Source of the DNA: Rhynchopus sp. YZ270_cl-10
Lineage: Eukaryota > Euglenozoa > Diplonemea > Diplonemida > Diplonemidae
Direction: 5' to 3'
Assembly (NCBI GenBank): GCA_964035575.1
Contig: OZ037888.1
Span: 868,001 to 932,000, forward strand
Length of the DNA: 64,000 bases
The notes under the pieces were generated by a model. That model was not told where the DNA came from, made no database searches, and saw nothing but the letters and a program-made list of their open reading frames with translations. Shown piece by piece: positions 21,074 to 32,451 of this stretch. Position 1 is the stretch's first letter, and each line of letters starts with the position of its first letter. A program made the translations under genes and the position numbers.

Positions 21074-21870
21074 AAAATAAACACTTCACAACCCAAGGTA
21101 TATTTTAAAAATAAATCCCTATCTCTCTTTCACGGAGACACTGATTTGGCATTTTAAAAAAAAGATGATAAACAAATGGGCGCTCTTTTTCGTATCCTCC
21201 AATGTGCAAAACCTTCTGTTGGGGTGATCGTATGACTCCATGGGAAAGTGACATCGGGGGGAGCCAGTAGATGGAAGGAACATCTTTCAAAAAAAGCAAA
21301 TCCACAAAGGAAAGAGAGACTCCCTTTTTTTGCTTTCTGCATCAAAACGTCTTCTTTGTTCTTTTTGGGGGTTTTTTTTTTGAAGATGCGGGAGAAGAGG
21401 ACAGGCATGCAGAGCAGCTTTACACCACAGAGCGCACCCAACCACGCAACCCACGTACGGGATGTCTAGCGCACTGCAATGCATTGCACTCCACTCCCTT
21501 CGTTGGCTGCTCCGGTTTGCTGTTGTTGTTGCTTTTTTTCTCTCTTACGGTGCGATTCACTCGCGTCCCACCCTTTGCATGCAGAGCACTACCGAGCTGC
21601 GTTTTAGTTTTATACATTACGACTCTGCACGTCCTCGGGTCGGATTCGCATGAGGTGGGCTCATCCCGCATGGCAGTCGTTGGTAGGACTTTCGGAGCTG
21701 TTTCAGGGTTGATCGAGCCCCCGCCAGTAGACGTGAACATTGGATGAAAGGGCTGACCACGTCACCACGACGTCGTACCGGCTGTACCCGGAAGATCACT
21801 GCAGTGATGGCGGAGACGTAGGTCCGTAGCCGCCCAGGAATGATACAACAAGGTTTCTTTCAGATGCCCA

Positions 21871-21972
21871 CCTCGAAACGGATGTAGCAGTTGCATGGTT
21901 GGGGGGTCCACCCGGTGCACCGAAGGTACACTGTCACGAGAGGGCTTTGAATTTCAAGTCAACTTTCTTTTG
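21871..21972 (+). repeat. Family A splice-cassette repeat
   Basis: CCTCGAAACGGATGTAGCAG, GGGGGGTCCACCCGG, GGTACACTGTCACGAGAGGG and TTTCAAGTCAACTTTC. Full-length; no adjacent gene model. Confidence 0.75.
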
Positions 21973-22952
21973 TACTGGTGCCATGGGTATTTTGGCGATG
22001 CGTGTGTCACCCATGAAGCGCTCCACCTGCGCAGGGGCGTTGCTCTTTGCTGCACTGCACTGGTCCGGCCGTTGATTCGAACTGTTACCTACAGTGAGTC
22101 TCAGGTACTAAAAACACCTGGTTGGAGCGGAGAAGTGGAACCGTCTTAATTTAGATGATCCCCCTTGCAGTCTGCCAATGAAGTGCCCTCTTGACGAGAT
22201 GGATGAAGGCCTCGGTGTTTTTTTCGGTACGGCGTTTGCACCTTTTAGCTTCTCTTTAGATCTCTCCGTCCACATGAATACGGCATGAAACATAGTATAT
22301 GGGTCTGTCCCAATATGCCTTTTGTGTCGTGCACCACCGCCGAGGGGCTGCCACCGTTGACGCAAACCCGCTGCCGCAGCTACACAAGGGGACCTGAACA
22401 GGCGTCGATAAATGAAGCGACGCTCTCACGAGACATGGCACATCCGTCCACTTTACTGCCTCGTCCTGTGCTGGGTACGCTCATACGCAGCACCCACGTG
22501 ATGGGGAGTACGGCAGCAGGCGGTTCGAGCGTTCCTTTTTCATGAGCGCAGTGATGCCACAGAAGGCGTCTGTTCACTCAAGCCCGAGAATACAAGGCCT
22601 GATGAATACGGCGTCCCCCGTCTTTAACGTCGATAAATACCAGAAAATGAAATTTCTGCTTCAATTTTTTCAAATAAACCCCCCTCTTTAATGTATCAAT
22701 CACAACCTGATGCCAGGGTAGTAGTGAAGCGGCAATGGGCCTTTGTAGTGTGGGAAAAATTTTCTTTTCTTTTTTGCTGTGCCCTGTTATTGTCACAGGG
22801 GGAAATAATGGACTGCCATGTTTGCATGGAATGGCGCAGAAAATCAAATAAAAAAAGTAGGGGGGCCAAGAGCTCGGAATATCCTTCTCGCAGAGTCTCT
22901 GCCCTGCTTGCAGGTTTCCAGTAAGCAACTGCCTAGTGGGGTTGATAACCCA

Positions 22953-23040
22953 CTGGAGTGTCAGCGACGGCAGAGGCGTTTGCACTATCTTAGATGTGTA
23001 TGCACGTGAGGCAGATATGTCTTTCAACTTGTCTTTTCTT
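22953..23040 (+). repeat. Family C splice-cassette repeat
   Basis: A small hairpin GTGGGGTTGATAACCCAC, then GGAGTGTCAGCGACGGCAGA, GGCGTTTGCACTATC, and further on CTTTCAACTTGTC with a pyrimidine tract. Confidence 0.6.
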
Positions 23041-23170
23041 TCTTGCTTCCCTATGTTTGTCACCTCTGTCTTTCTTTAAAAAAAATCTCTTAATTTTTCG
23101 ATGCAATTTAACGCTCAACAATTGATTCTTTTAAAAACCTGATCTGTACTAATCTGCACCAGGTATTTTT

Positions 23171-23272
23171 TCGAAATAGATGTAGGTTCACTGCATGGTT
23201 GGGGTCCACCCCCGGTCATGTACCTGGGTACACTGTCACGAGCGGGCTGTTGTATTTCAAGTCAATTATTTT
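23171..23272 (+). repeat. Family A splice-cassette repeat upstream of SmD3
   Basis: CGAAATAGATGTAGGTTCAC, GGTTGGGGTCCACCCCC, GGTACACTGTCACGAGCGGG and TTTCAAGTCAATTATTT. Confidence 0.7.
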
Positions 23273-23805
23273 TTGTTGTTGTTCTTGTTTTGAACCTGAT
23301 TCCCAAAACTATACTCTTTCAAATCAGTTTAAATCGCTTGTACGATGACGGTGGGCTGGAAGTGGGTTTGTTGTCACTGTGACTCCGCTCGCTTTTCCAG
23401 CACCTGCGTCCGTACTATTTCCTTATGATGGCACCCCTCCCCTCCCCTCCCTCCCTCTTCTCTCGCTTTAGTATTGTGGCTTTGCATGCATATCACATCG
23501 ATTTTTACACATTTTTTTTTACACATTTTTTAAGGCGACTAAGTGACATGCTTGGGTTCGTCTTTTGCAACGTTTCTTTCGCTTCCACTTCTCTTATGGG
23601 GGGGAAAAAAACAGTATTTTTCTTTTTCAGATTTTTGCTCTCTCCCTCTCCCTCTCTCTCTCCTCACCATCCAAATGCGACCCACCCCACCTCAACACAG
23701 GGAGGGCTGTGTCTGCGAACACAATACCCCACAACCACCCACACACCCACTACACTTCCACATCTTGAGTCCCTAGTAGAGGTGACATCCCTCCACCCAC
23801 TCACA

Positions 23806-24837
23806 ATGGCTATGTCAGGCAGGGCCATGCGCAAGGCCTCTCTTCCCATCCGCCTTCTGATGGAAGCACAAAACACAAGAATTGCGCTGGAAACGACATC
23901 AGGGGATATATACAGTGGACTATGCGTCGATATACAGGTATGTTCTAACAAAAAAAACTGCCTTTTTTCGGAAAATCATAACACCAGAGCGCGAATCAAC
24001 CATTTTTCTACTTTTTTTTAAACCCGGTGCTGTGTGATAACGAATGTGATTAAGGTGAAGAAGAGGCCGCAGGATCATCTTATAAACTTTGTGTGGATGT
24101 ATCAATGCAAAACAAGAACGACCAAGAAAGAGAGACAAATCATACATTTCTCTCAACCTGATGCTGTGATGCTGTGCGATAACGAATGTGATTAAAGGTG
24201 AATCCCATCTGAGAGGCCCTGAGGCTCATCTTATAACCGTTTCTCTAAACAACGATGGGAACATTTCTGTTGATCCCTATGCTATCAATTCATTGATTGT
24301 GTATGTTGAAATACTTTTCTCTTAACCACCCTTCCCTCTTCAGGAGTCGATGAACATGCGTCTCGAGGAAGTCATGGTGAAGCGACGCAACGGCAAGCAG
24401 CTGCACCTGCAGCAGGTGTTCATCAGAGGCTCGACACTGCGCTTTGTAGCGCTGGGGGATGACCTTCGGTATGGGCCCTTTGTTTTTGTATGATTACATG
24501 CCATGCTAAAATAGGCTGGTTGGCGTAGCCTGGCATGTCTCATTTTTTACTTTTTATCACCGATCACCATGGATTACCACCAACCAAGCCCGGCGTCAAT
24601 CAGCCTATAAAAAGAAAATTTACCCCTCTAAAACCAGCCCAAATACGGCACAAAACAATCACAAAAGAAGTACAAAAATTACACTTTATTTTTGGATGAC
24701 ACCAGGCCCTCAATAATGTTATCATTTACCATTCCATCTACAGGATCCGCTTTGAAAACGAAAAAAAAAAGGTTATTACAAAGATGAAAGACCGAGAAAA
24801 GCGCTGGGAAAAGGAACGCGTACCCATGAGACGATAA
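23806..24837 (+). CDS. SNRPD3: Small nuclear ribonucleoprotein SmD3
   Basis: Three exons (23806-23937, 24344-24468, 24744-24837) give 116 residues. The Sm1 motif spans LPIRLLMEAQNTRIALETTS and GDIYSGLCVDIQESMNMRLEE (intron 1 splits it after Gln 44). Sm2 is VFIRGSTLRFVAL; the Sm2 RG signature and the flanking residues follow SmD3 (QVYIRGSKIRFLILPD) more closely than D1 or D2. The C-terminus is a Lys/Glu/Arg helix (KMKDREKRWEKERVPMRR), not the Gly-Arg tail of animal SmD3. The product is a core component of the U1, U2, U4 and U5 snRNPs. Donors are GTATGT and GTATGG. Intron 1 carries two family B copies. The start lies 28 nt after a CCTAG acceptor-like site. Confidence 0.9.
24034..24090 (+). repeat. 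Family B repeat in SmD3 intron 1, copy 1
   Basis: GATAACGAATGTGATTAAGG, then GAAGAGGCCGCAGGATCATC and TTATAAACTTTG. Confidence 0.7.
24160..24246 (+). repeat. Family B repeat in SmD3 intron 1, copy 2
   Basis: GATAACGAATGTGATTAAAG, then GAGAGGCCCTGAGGCTCATC and TTATAACCGTTTC. It is a local duplicate of 24034-24090 and shares the 5' block that other family B copies lack. Confidence 0.7.
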
Positions 24838-25119
24838 GACCCAGCTATGGGCGGTACAGGGGGGTGGGGATGGGGACGGGCAGAACTCTCTTTTATCTTG
24901 CCTCTTTCTTCTTTATTGTGGGGAACAGGGTATCACCCTGTACATTTTTTTTTTCTCTTTCTAATAGAAAACAGAATCCAACCCAACGCTCTTTTCATCT
25001 TCATTCACCTTTACCGTATTCGTACAAATTATCGACCGTACTAATGTTCGACCTTTTCAGAATTTTTTTTTGGAAATTCGACCTTTTTTACGGTCGAACA
25101 CTTGTACGATTACGGGAAA

Positions 25120-25196
25120 CACACACCCCTTTGGGGCCATATTCTGCTCAAGAATTACCCCCATTAGTTATCAAACACACACACACACCCTTGCAG
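25120..25196 (+). repeat. Family F acceptor cassette upstream of GCP2
   Basis: TTTGGGGCCATATTCTGCTC, then AAGAATTACCCCCATTAGTT, ATCAAACACACACACACACC and TTGCAG. Its twin forms the acceptor end of the Cgr1 intron (52264-52355). The final AG here is about 105 nt before the GCP2 ATG. Confidence 0.8.
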
Positions 25197-25301
25197 AACT
25201 CCTCACTCCCCCTTCCCCCCTACCATGAGATAAAAGCAACGACGAATTTAGTTGATTGCAACCCTCTCAGCTCTCTCTCTCTCCCTTTCTTTCCCCTCTC
25301 C

Positions 25302-27693
25302 ATGTTGACATCGCTGCCTAGCTCTGGAACTCCTACGCTTGCACCAGGTCGTCGGAGTAGCGAAGGGAGCGAACGGAAGAGGAGGAGGGTGACTATGGAC
25401 CATCCTGACATCCCCGACGGGATTGCGAGCGAAAGACGCCGGGTGGAGCACGGCATCCATCTGTGGGATGGACCGAGGGATCCGAGGAGTGACTATGTGG
25501 AGCGGCAGTTCCCTACCTGGCCGGAGGAGATGCAGGAGAAGCATTTTGCCGAGGCGGTTCTGCTGGCAGCGCGTGGAGTGCCCTCGGTATTAGCCGCCCC
25601 GGTCCCGCAGGCGCAGGAGGAGAACCTAAAGGGACGTGACTATCCACCTCTGGTTTTCCTTACGTCAGAGCTTGTTGATGATACCCTGGGGAAGTTTGCA
25701 GATCCGGTTTTAGGGTTGGCAGCTGACCGTGCGTTGGTGTGGCGTTTTGGAAAGGATCACATCATGGAGTACCACGAAGGGTTAATCAACCAAGCATTTG
25801 GTGCAGCCTTGGTCGGAATTTGCTTAGAGTTCCATGAGTACATCTGCACTGTATGGGATGAGCTGCAGGGGTCCACCGCTCCGTTAAGTGTTGTCCACAA
25901 CAGGCTTTTCCCCTACATCCCTTTGTTCGCATTGTTAAGGGATCTGTTAGACAAACACGAAGGAAAATGTGGGATTTCAGTAATAAAAGTGCTAGAAGCG
26001 GCGCGCACGCAGCACATCGGCAACCACATCGGCGAAGTTACTCTCAACTCCTTATTAGACTGTGTATGCAAACCCTTCTTTTACATTCTCAATGCATGGA
26101 TTTATGAGGGAAAGAACATTGCGCCTTGGGAGTTTCCGTTGACGAAGCCGGGGTCGAGCGCAGCCAATTTTATGACCTGGGAATTGACGCGATCTGGTTT
26201 GCCGAATTTTTTGCAGAACTGCACGACCGAGATTTTACAGTGTGGGAAGCTGGCGTTGATCCTGCGGGAGGCGGGGGTGAGTTATCAGCCTCAGGTGGCG
26301 ACGTTGATGTACGCGCCGAACAGCTCTGAGAACACAAAGGTTATTCGCGAAGTGTACCACCAGGCCAACCGCGAGGTGCTGGGCCTTCTCCGTGGCGAGC
26401 ACCGTCTTGTCAACCGTATAGAGTTCCTGCACCACTTCCTGCTCTGCGGCAGTGGGGATTGGGTCTCCTCCTTCATGGATCATTGCTGGCAGCATCCCAA
26501 CTGTGCGCTGGACCGTACCGTGCGTGATGCTCGTTGGGATGAGCTGCAGCGTGCAATGAAAATATGCTGCGAAGCGTCTGCCTCATCAAAGTTCCCTGCA
26601 ATGTGGCTCGAAACGCTGAGATTAGAACCGGCGAATAAATCGCTTATAAGAATGGTCAGACGGATGGCAAGGATTCAGGTATATAAAATTATGTCATTTT
26701 GCAACTCCCACCCAGCTGCGAAACACATTTCAACTCTTTTTTTGGAACCTAATTATACCATATGCACTTCAACTTCGTCTTATGTTTATTACCATTTCAT
26801 TTCCCTTTCATCCGTACACCTTCTGTTGGATGCAGGGTACTTTGTGCTTTCATCTGGATGGCTGGTACCATACGTGAGTCAGTCGGAGGTGATTAATACC
26901 ATTTTTTTTTTTTTGTCTTTTTTCTATCATTTTCAATGTGCTATCATCCACCAAAAACCACCCTATCAATCAGGACCTCGGATACGCAGCCATTGCCGCC
27001 AATGAGGACACGATGCGTCTTGACATGGAGGTGATCCAAGCGATCCAGATGACCCCCGCCCTGGAGTGGCCAGTCTCCCTTATTGTCAACCCCATCTCAA
27101 TCTCGAAGTACCAGCTGCTTGGACGCCTTGTCCTGCGTGTGAAGGGGTTGTTGTACGTGCTGCACCGCTTCAGGAGGAGGCGTGGGGCACGCTCAGAGAG
27201 CACTGCCGGAGGGGAGTCGTCGTTCCGTGCGTTGTGTGTCCTGCGGATGTCGATGATTCATTTTCTGTCGAACCTTGAGACGTACCTTCTCTTTGAAGTG
27301 ATCGAGCCGGGCTTTGTGAAGTTGAAGAAAGGCTTGAACGAAGCGAGCACCGTTGAGGAGATCATTGCGGCGCACGACAGCTTCTTGGACACATGCATTA
27401 TCTCTGCTATGGCGACCTCAGAAGGGCTGTACAAACGCATGGAGATGGTTTTCCTTACGATTCGCCTCTTCGCTTCGTCGTTGCAAACAATGGAAAAATC
27501 AGACAAACACGAAATCGAAGCTGTCCGTCGCTTCCGTCTCATGTTCCGCGAACGTCTCGGCGAGCTACTAAAAGAAATGCAAGCCTCAAGCGTAGGCAAA
27601 GGAGACTCCGAGATGCGCACCCTCCGCCATATGCTCGGCAAGCTAGACTTCAATAAATACTACTTGAAGCAAGGCTTGTACACAGAAGGGTGA
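25302..27693 (+). CDS. Gamma-tubulin complex component 2 (GCP2/Spc97 family)
   Basis: Two exons (25302-26678, 26974-27693) give 698 residues. The GCP core is clear in exon 2: LEWPVSLIVNPISISKYQLL is the WPLxLIxxxxxLxxYQxLF motif, and NLETYLLFEVIEPGFVKLKK with HDSFLDTCI matches the GCP2 signature (YYMMFEVMEPTW, HxxFLDTCL) better than other GCPs. Exon 1 carries the N-terminal GRIP1-like region (LLRDLLDKHEGKCGISVIKV; EYHEGLINQAFG). The protein would nucleate microtubules in the gamma-tubulin complex. It is shorter than animal GCP2 (about 900), mostly at the N-terminus. I start at MLTSLPSSG, 32 nt after CTCAG; a longer in-frame extension to 24864 is low-complexity and spans the family F cassette. 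The donor is GTATAT. Confidence 0.87.
26842..26868 (+). repeat. Short dispersed repeat, copy 2, in the GCP2 intron
   Basis: Matches 1702-1728 (TTGTGCTTTCATCTGGATGG and onward). It lies about 105 nt before the acceptor. Confidence 0.6.
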
Positions 27694-27715
27694 TTGACGG
27701 GAGAAAAATGTTTTT

Positions 27716-27749
<34 letters not shown>

Positions 27750-28292
27750 GGTGAAAAGAGAATGAGAAAAAGAGGATACAGAAGAAAAGAATAAAAAACA
27801 AAAATTTGGAGAATCCAAAAAAAGGATGGGAGGAAGGGAGCAAAAAGAGGGGTATATTAGAATTCAAAGATGGCAGGTTTTTTTTTTGCCAAAAGGGTGG
27901 TTTGTTGCATTCCTTTGAGGGATATGAGTGATTTGATTTTTATTGTTTGCACTTTAACAATGACAAATGCGCGGGAGGGGGAAAAAATCGTAAACGTATC
28001 AGAGTAATGCACTCGGTTGCTTAAAAAGTGGGTAAAAATCGCGGAAACGGGAAAAGTGGGAGAGGTTGGATTGTTGTACGCTTCCCACCCCCCCTCAAAT
28101 CACACAAATGCCCCGTGGAGAAGAAGAACAAAACATTGCCACGGCTGTTTTATTATTTTTGTTTTTTTAGTATAGGATCCGGTGCCTGCGTCCCAGAGGC
28201 GTTTGCACTATCAACCTTTTTTTTTAGATGATATTAGATTCCCCCCTCCCTTCAATTCCCCCCTCCCTTCAATTCCCCCCTCCCTTCAATCC
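27694..28292. other. Intergenic region with a 28-nt A-run and a family C cassette
   Basis: A long A-run (about 27718-27746), AT-rich sequence, then a family C repeat at 28186-28226 and three tandem copies of CCCCCCTCCCTTCAATT (28238-28290) leading to the duplicated segment. No gene. Confidence 0.55.
28186..28226 (+). repeat. Family C splice-cassette repeat
   Basis: GTGCCTGCGTCCCAGAGGCG, TTTGCACTATCAACC, a T tract and TTTAG. It matches 12570-12640 in kinesin intron 1. Confidence 0.75.
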
Positions 28293-29158
28293 CCCCTCAA
28301 TAAGTAAACAGGTCGTGAAGAAAGAGGGAATTCCTTTCTTGGACATGTGGAATAAATTGCTTTTTTGTGTTCGTCAGCACGAAGCAATACAAAAAAAAAA
28401 GAAGAAATAAATAAAAATGGAATATGTGTCAGCTGCCAATACAGCTTCTCTTGGAGCAAAACGCGAAATTAGTGCAGAATGAGGAGGTGGTCTCTGATAC
28501 CTCATACAAAACATGTCTCTCTCTTTTTTTTTTTCTTCTTCTGCCAAAAAAGTCTAGGACTATTTCTCTCCCCATTTTCCCCTTCTCCGCATCCACCCAC
28601 GCACCCTTTTTCTTTTCATTTTTTTCTTACTCTTTTTTTAGAAATCTCGGAGGTAAAAAAGCTACGAAAAAAAACCTACAACCATCTGGAGAACACCAAA
28701 GACCCCATTTTCCCCTTTTTAATACTCAACCCCCTCTTACCACACACCCTTCCCCCTTCCCCCCTCCTCAAATTGGCAACTGTTTCCTCGATTCCCCCTG
28801 AATGGACCTGCGAATCTGCTCCCGATGCTTCAAAAGGGTTTACCATTTCCCAGAAGCCTGCAAGCTATTGGGACAGCATCAAGCAGCGTGGTAGTTCCTC
28901 CTCCTCCTCCTCCTCCTCATCCACCCACAAGACACTTCTCGTGGACGAGGTGGTCCCATCAGCAGAGGTGACACAACACCTTGCAGGGCTAGCAGCGGAG
29001 AGGACACAAGGGGGTTGTGATACTTGTGTAGTGTTGTATAATTTTGCGGAGGGTGGAGGTGGGGCGCAGCTTTCTGCGCTGTCGTCTGCGGTGGTTGCAA
29101 AGCTGGGCGCAGAAATGAACAAACCTGTTCCCAGTCAAAAACACCACAATTTCATCTG
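28293..29158 (+). pseudogene. Truncated duplicate of the 5' end of the LamG/kinesin-like gene
   Basis: Bases 28293-29123 repeat 31633-32451 at high identity, including leader, Ser-repeat and the first ~117 codons of the gene at 32095. The start codon is TTG (28773) where the intact copy has ATG, the Ser run is two codons shorter, and an extra ~100-bp segment lies at about 28336-28436. Homology stops exactly after ATGAACAAA, where a family E repeat begins; the frame then reads 11 foreign residues to a stop. It is most likely non-functional. Confidence 0.8.
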
Positions 29159-29310
29159 AATTTGGGTTTTCAGACTGGAAATGACCCTTGTTTAGGAGTA
29201 TAGGTTCATATTTTGTGAAAATTTAAGTCACTAAAATTTTGTCCATTTTTCCGAATATGCCCCACCACAGCGCGGGATTGGCTCGGAAATGCCACAAAAC
29301 ACTGTTTTTT
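29124..29310 (+). repeat. Family E core repeat at the duplication breakpoint
   Basis: CCTGTTCCCAGTCAAAAACA, GGGTTTTCAGACTGGAAATG, GGTTCATATTTTGTGAAAAT, TTTTGTCCATTTTTCCGAAT and GGATTGGCTCGGAAATG. It is closely similar to 49660-49830. Confidence 0.8.
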
Positions 29311-29493
29311 TTTTTTCACCCCCAGACGTAACTATTTGAGGTGCGTTTTCGGTTCGTCTGCACAGTATGCCTAAGGGGGGGGGAGGGTTTACGCATCCAC
29401 CCATACCACTCCCAGCCCCTTTCTACCTTTAACCTTACCCTCTATACTGGCACGCACACATATACTCAGGTGTACACAAGTTCTCGCGAGAAG

Positions 29494-30703
29494 ATGCCAA
29501 ACGGATGGGGGGGATTTGTAAATAGACAGGGGGCTGCACAAGGCAACTGGAACGACTGGGCAATGGTATTAATTTCCCTTCTGTTGCTAGCTCTAGGCAT
29601 CCCCACAGTAGTCTTTGCTGGTAAGTATCCGGAGCGTACGATAGCTTGGCTAGGGGATAACCCTGAGACCGAAGTATGTTTCGACGGAAAGCTCAGGGAG
29701 ATTGTCACAGCACCGTACAACCCCAAGATACCAAATGGCAGGGATTATGTTCTAAGACAGCAAGATGCTGAACTGATGAAGGATTTACACGCCAACATCG
29801 CCAGCGAGACAAACTTCTTCTTGTTGATGGGTGAGAGCGGCTCAGGCAAAACCACGATGATGCAGCATTTGCTGAAAGAAAATTTCACGGAAGGTGTGAT
29901 CTTTGTGGCGGTCAATGCGGATAAGCTGGTGGATGTGCCTAAAAACAAGGTGAGAGGCGTGGTTGAGGCGGCTGTGCTCGACCAGTTCGGAGAATGCAAG
30001 AACCCCCGTCGTTACCCAGAACTCAGGGGAGTCCGCACTGATTTCGCCCGTTTAGAAGTGAACGCAATGACAGAGACGGAATTCCTGGCTATTGGGAAGC
30101 AGTTGCTAGCGGTGAAGGATCCCCAGAATCTTACTGAGCCGTATCTCAAGTACTATCACGACTGGTTGGGCGGACAGGCGAAGACCTTGATGGGGTTCGT
30201 CGGAGATAAGGCGGGGTCTGCAAGTGTGCACCGTTTTGTTGCCTTTTTGTACAACATGATTATTAACCACACATCTCATCGCAGTTGAGTCTGCCACCGA
30301 TAAAACAAAAGAGGAGATTTTGACGGAGCTGAAGAAGGGTATGTTGTTGTTGGGGTAAATTATGAGACACATGTATTACACAGATATCGACCGGGAGTAT
30401 CACCGTTTATGCGAAAATTTGGATAAGGAGCCAGAACTGAATTTGCTCAAGCATATTGCCGAGGCTGGAGCAAATGGAGTAGGCCCGCGCGCTCTCTCAA
30501 ATACCGTCCTTGCCAAACTCAGCGAACGCGACTCAGACTCGACGCTGCTCCGCAAAGTTCGTAAAAACACGGTGAGGATCCACCGCTACTCCCACGCGCT
30601 TTACCTGCATGGTGTGAAACGCACAAATCCAAATGACACAAAAATGGAGGAGACGATCCAAGCTGTGAAGAAGAAGTTCGGGATGAACGCCAAGTCTGCT
30701 TGA
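29494..30703 (+). CDS. Membrane-anchored P-loop ATPase
   Basis: Three exons. Exon 2 (30285-30338) and exon 3 (30384-30703) are well defined; exon 1 starts at 29494 and ends in phase 1 at 30223 (donor GTGTGC) or 30232 (GTTTTG), because the only open frame for exon 2 (ESATDKTKEEILTELKK) requires it. The product is about 367-370 residues. Residues 23-42 (AMVLISLLLLALGIPTVVFA) are a membrane segment. LMGESGSGKTTMMQHLLKEN is the Walker A loop. VIFVAVNADKL follows where a strand of the fold is expected; no classic Walker B was pinned down. The basic C-terminus (TLLRKVRKNTVRIHRYSHAL) could be a winged helix. The fold fits AAA/STAND-type ATPases, but the substrate is unknown. Introns are very short (about 52-61 and 45 nt). 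A broken relative lies at 31346. Confidence 0.75.
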
Positions 30704-31345
30704 TGATTTGGGTGTGGGGGAGGAATTGTGAATATATTTTGTGATTGTTTTTTGCTTTCATTTGTCTCTGAAGGGTGGGAACAACTCCATCTTTCGATTG
30801 AAAATTATATCTTAATCATTGTTTTCTTCTAATTTACGCAATAATAATGTTTCGAGGAGTTGGAGGGTGGGAGCAAAAAAAGGAAAAAGCAGCGTGTTGT
30901 GAACTGTCTGAACAAGACAAGCTCACTTCTTCCGTGCTGCGATTGTTAAGGTTGTGAGGTCTCTCGTGTGTGCCCTCTGTCCAGGGGGTAAGGGCACAAT
31001 TACCAGTGGATAGACGAAAAGACTTTGAGGAAGGTCCACATACCGGCATGTCTGTGGAGATGCGGCCGCTACCGGAGAAGTGGGAGAAGGTGGAATAGAG
31101 ATTGCACATAAAGTTACACAGAAACTGAGATTGCACAAAAAAAAAAAATAAAGTTTTTCTTGTTCGCACAAAGTGAACACGCTGGGAATGGAGTTAAGGA
31201 AAGTTGTAAATGGATAGGTAAAGTGTGTGGAAAGTGTTGAAAATGATGGAAAATAGGAAGTATAATAGTGTTACGTGACAGAAAGTGTTTTTCCTATTCT
31301 CTTGCACAATCCTTACAAGCCCACAGCAACTGGGACATAGCACAA
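30704..31345. other. Intergenic region
   Basis: AT-rich with no supported coding sequence. TGAGGTCTCTCGTGTGTG near 30955 and an A-run at about 31137-31148 are the only notable features. Confidence 0.45.
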
Positions 31346-31643
31346 ATGGCAAAACACAACACCTTGTGGAAGGCACTCCGCGTGTACGGCACGAAGACCA
31401 CCAGAGAAGCGCTGGCTGCCAAAGGCGAAGCGTGTGGCAAATGCTTCTGCTGGTGTGTTGTTGTGTGGAGTGGGCGTTAGTGCTGCGTATTATTATAGTG
31501 TCGAAAGTGATTGGTACCAGGCACACTACGGCCCAGACACGCAGTACGCTCTCGACAGGACGCTGAAGGAGGTTGTGACAGCACCGTACACCCCCGAAGG
31601 AGATTACATTGCAAGAAAGCAAGATGCCGATGCCCCTCAATAA
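31346..31643 (+). pseudogene. Truncated paralogue of the P-loop ATPase N-terminus
   Basis: The segment YALDRTLKEVVTAPYTPEG and DYIARKQDAD parallels GKLREIVTAPYNPKI and DYVLRQQDAE of the ATPase at 29494. An upstream open frame (MAKHNTLWKALRVYGTKTTR) and this one are in different frames, with the change near 31430. The sequence stops before the Walker A region, where it joins the duplicated segment that starts at 31633. No ATPase core remains, so it is a relic, although an unseen intron could account for the frame change. Confidence 0.65.
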
Positions 31644-32451
31644 GTAAACAGGCCGTGAAGAAAGAGGGAATCCCTTACCAATACAATACAGCTTCTCTTG
31701 GAGCAAAACGCGAAATTAGTGCAGAATAAGGAGATAGTCTCGGGTGCCTCACATAAAACATTTCTCTCTCTCTCTCTCTTTTCTTCTTCTGCCAAAAAAG
31801 TCTAGGACTATTTCTCTCCCCATTTTCCCCTTCTCCGCATCCACCCACGCACCCTCTTTCTTTTCATTTTTTTCTTACTCTTTTTTTTTTAGAAATCTCG
31901 GAGGTAAAAAGCTGCAAAAAAAAACCTACAACCATCTGGAGAACACGAAAGACCCCATTTCCCCTTTTTAATACTCAACCCCCTCTTACCACACACCCCC
32001 TTCCTCCGCCAGTTTAAAAACAACCCACCTCAAGGGTGGGGGTGACTGTCGACACCTCCCCTTTTCCCCTTTCCCCCTTCCCCCCCTCCTCAAAATGGCA
32101 ACTGTTTCCTCGATCCCTCCTGAATGGACCTGCGAATCTGCTCCCGATGCTTCAAAAGGGTTTACCATTTCCCAGAAGCCTGCAAGCTATTGGGACAGCA
32201 TCAAGCAGCGTGGTAGTTCCTCCTCCTCCTCCTCCTCCTCCTCCTCATCCACCCACAAGACACTTCTCGTGGACGAGGTGGTCCCATCAGCAGAGGTGAC
32301 ACAACACCTTGCAGGGCTAGCAGCGGAGAGGACACAAGGGGGTTGTGATACTTGTGTGGTGTTGTATAATTTTGCGGAGGGTGGAGGTGGGGCGCAGCTT
32401 TCTGCATTGTCGTCTGCGGTGGTTGCAAAGCTGGGCGCAGAAATGAACAAA
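31633..32451 (+). repeat. Segmental duplication, copy 2 (intact 5' end of the 32095 gene)
   Basis: Pairs with 28293-29123. Shared parts include CCCTCAATAAGTAAACAGG, AATACAGCTTCTCTTGGAGC up to a conserved stop (TGA in copy 1, TAA in copy 2), the C/T-rich leader and the first codons of the gene. The conserved short frame ending ...NTASLGAKREISAE before that stop may be the 3' end of another, unidentified gene. Confidence 0.75.

Larger units (their letters stand above)
19272..23805. other. 4.5-kb gene-free, repeat-rich region
   Basis: No protein-coding segment is supported. It contains the first hAT-like element (19539-19836), an A-run (about 19848-19876), a family H copy (21019-21073), two family A copies (21871-21972 and 23171-23272) and a family C copy (22953-23000). 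Bases 21400-22560 are GC-richer with several short frames on both strands but no recognisable domain. Confidence 0.55.

Noticed and set aside
21420-21740. 106-codon reverse-strand frame
   Set aside because: No recognisable domain, and it sits in an intergenic repeat-rich region.
24864-25301. 146-residue N-terminal extension of GCP2
   Set aside because: Phe/Leu/Ser low complexity; it crosses the family F cassette that carries an acceptor, so it is probably leader or intron.
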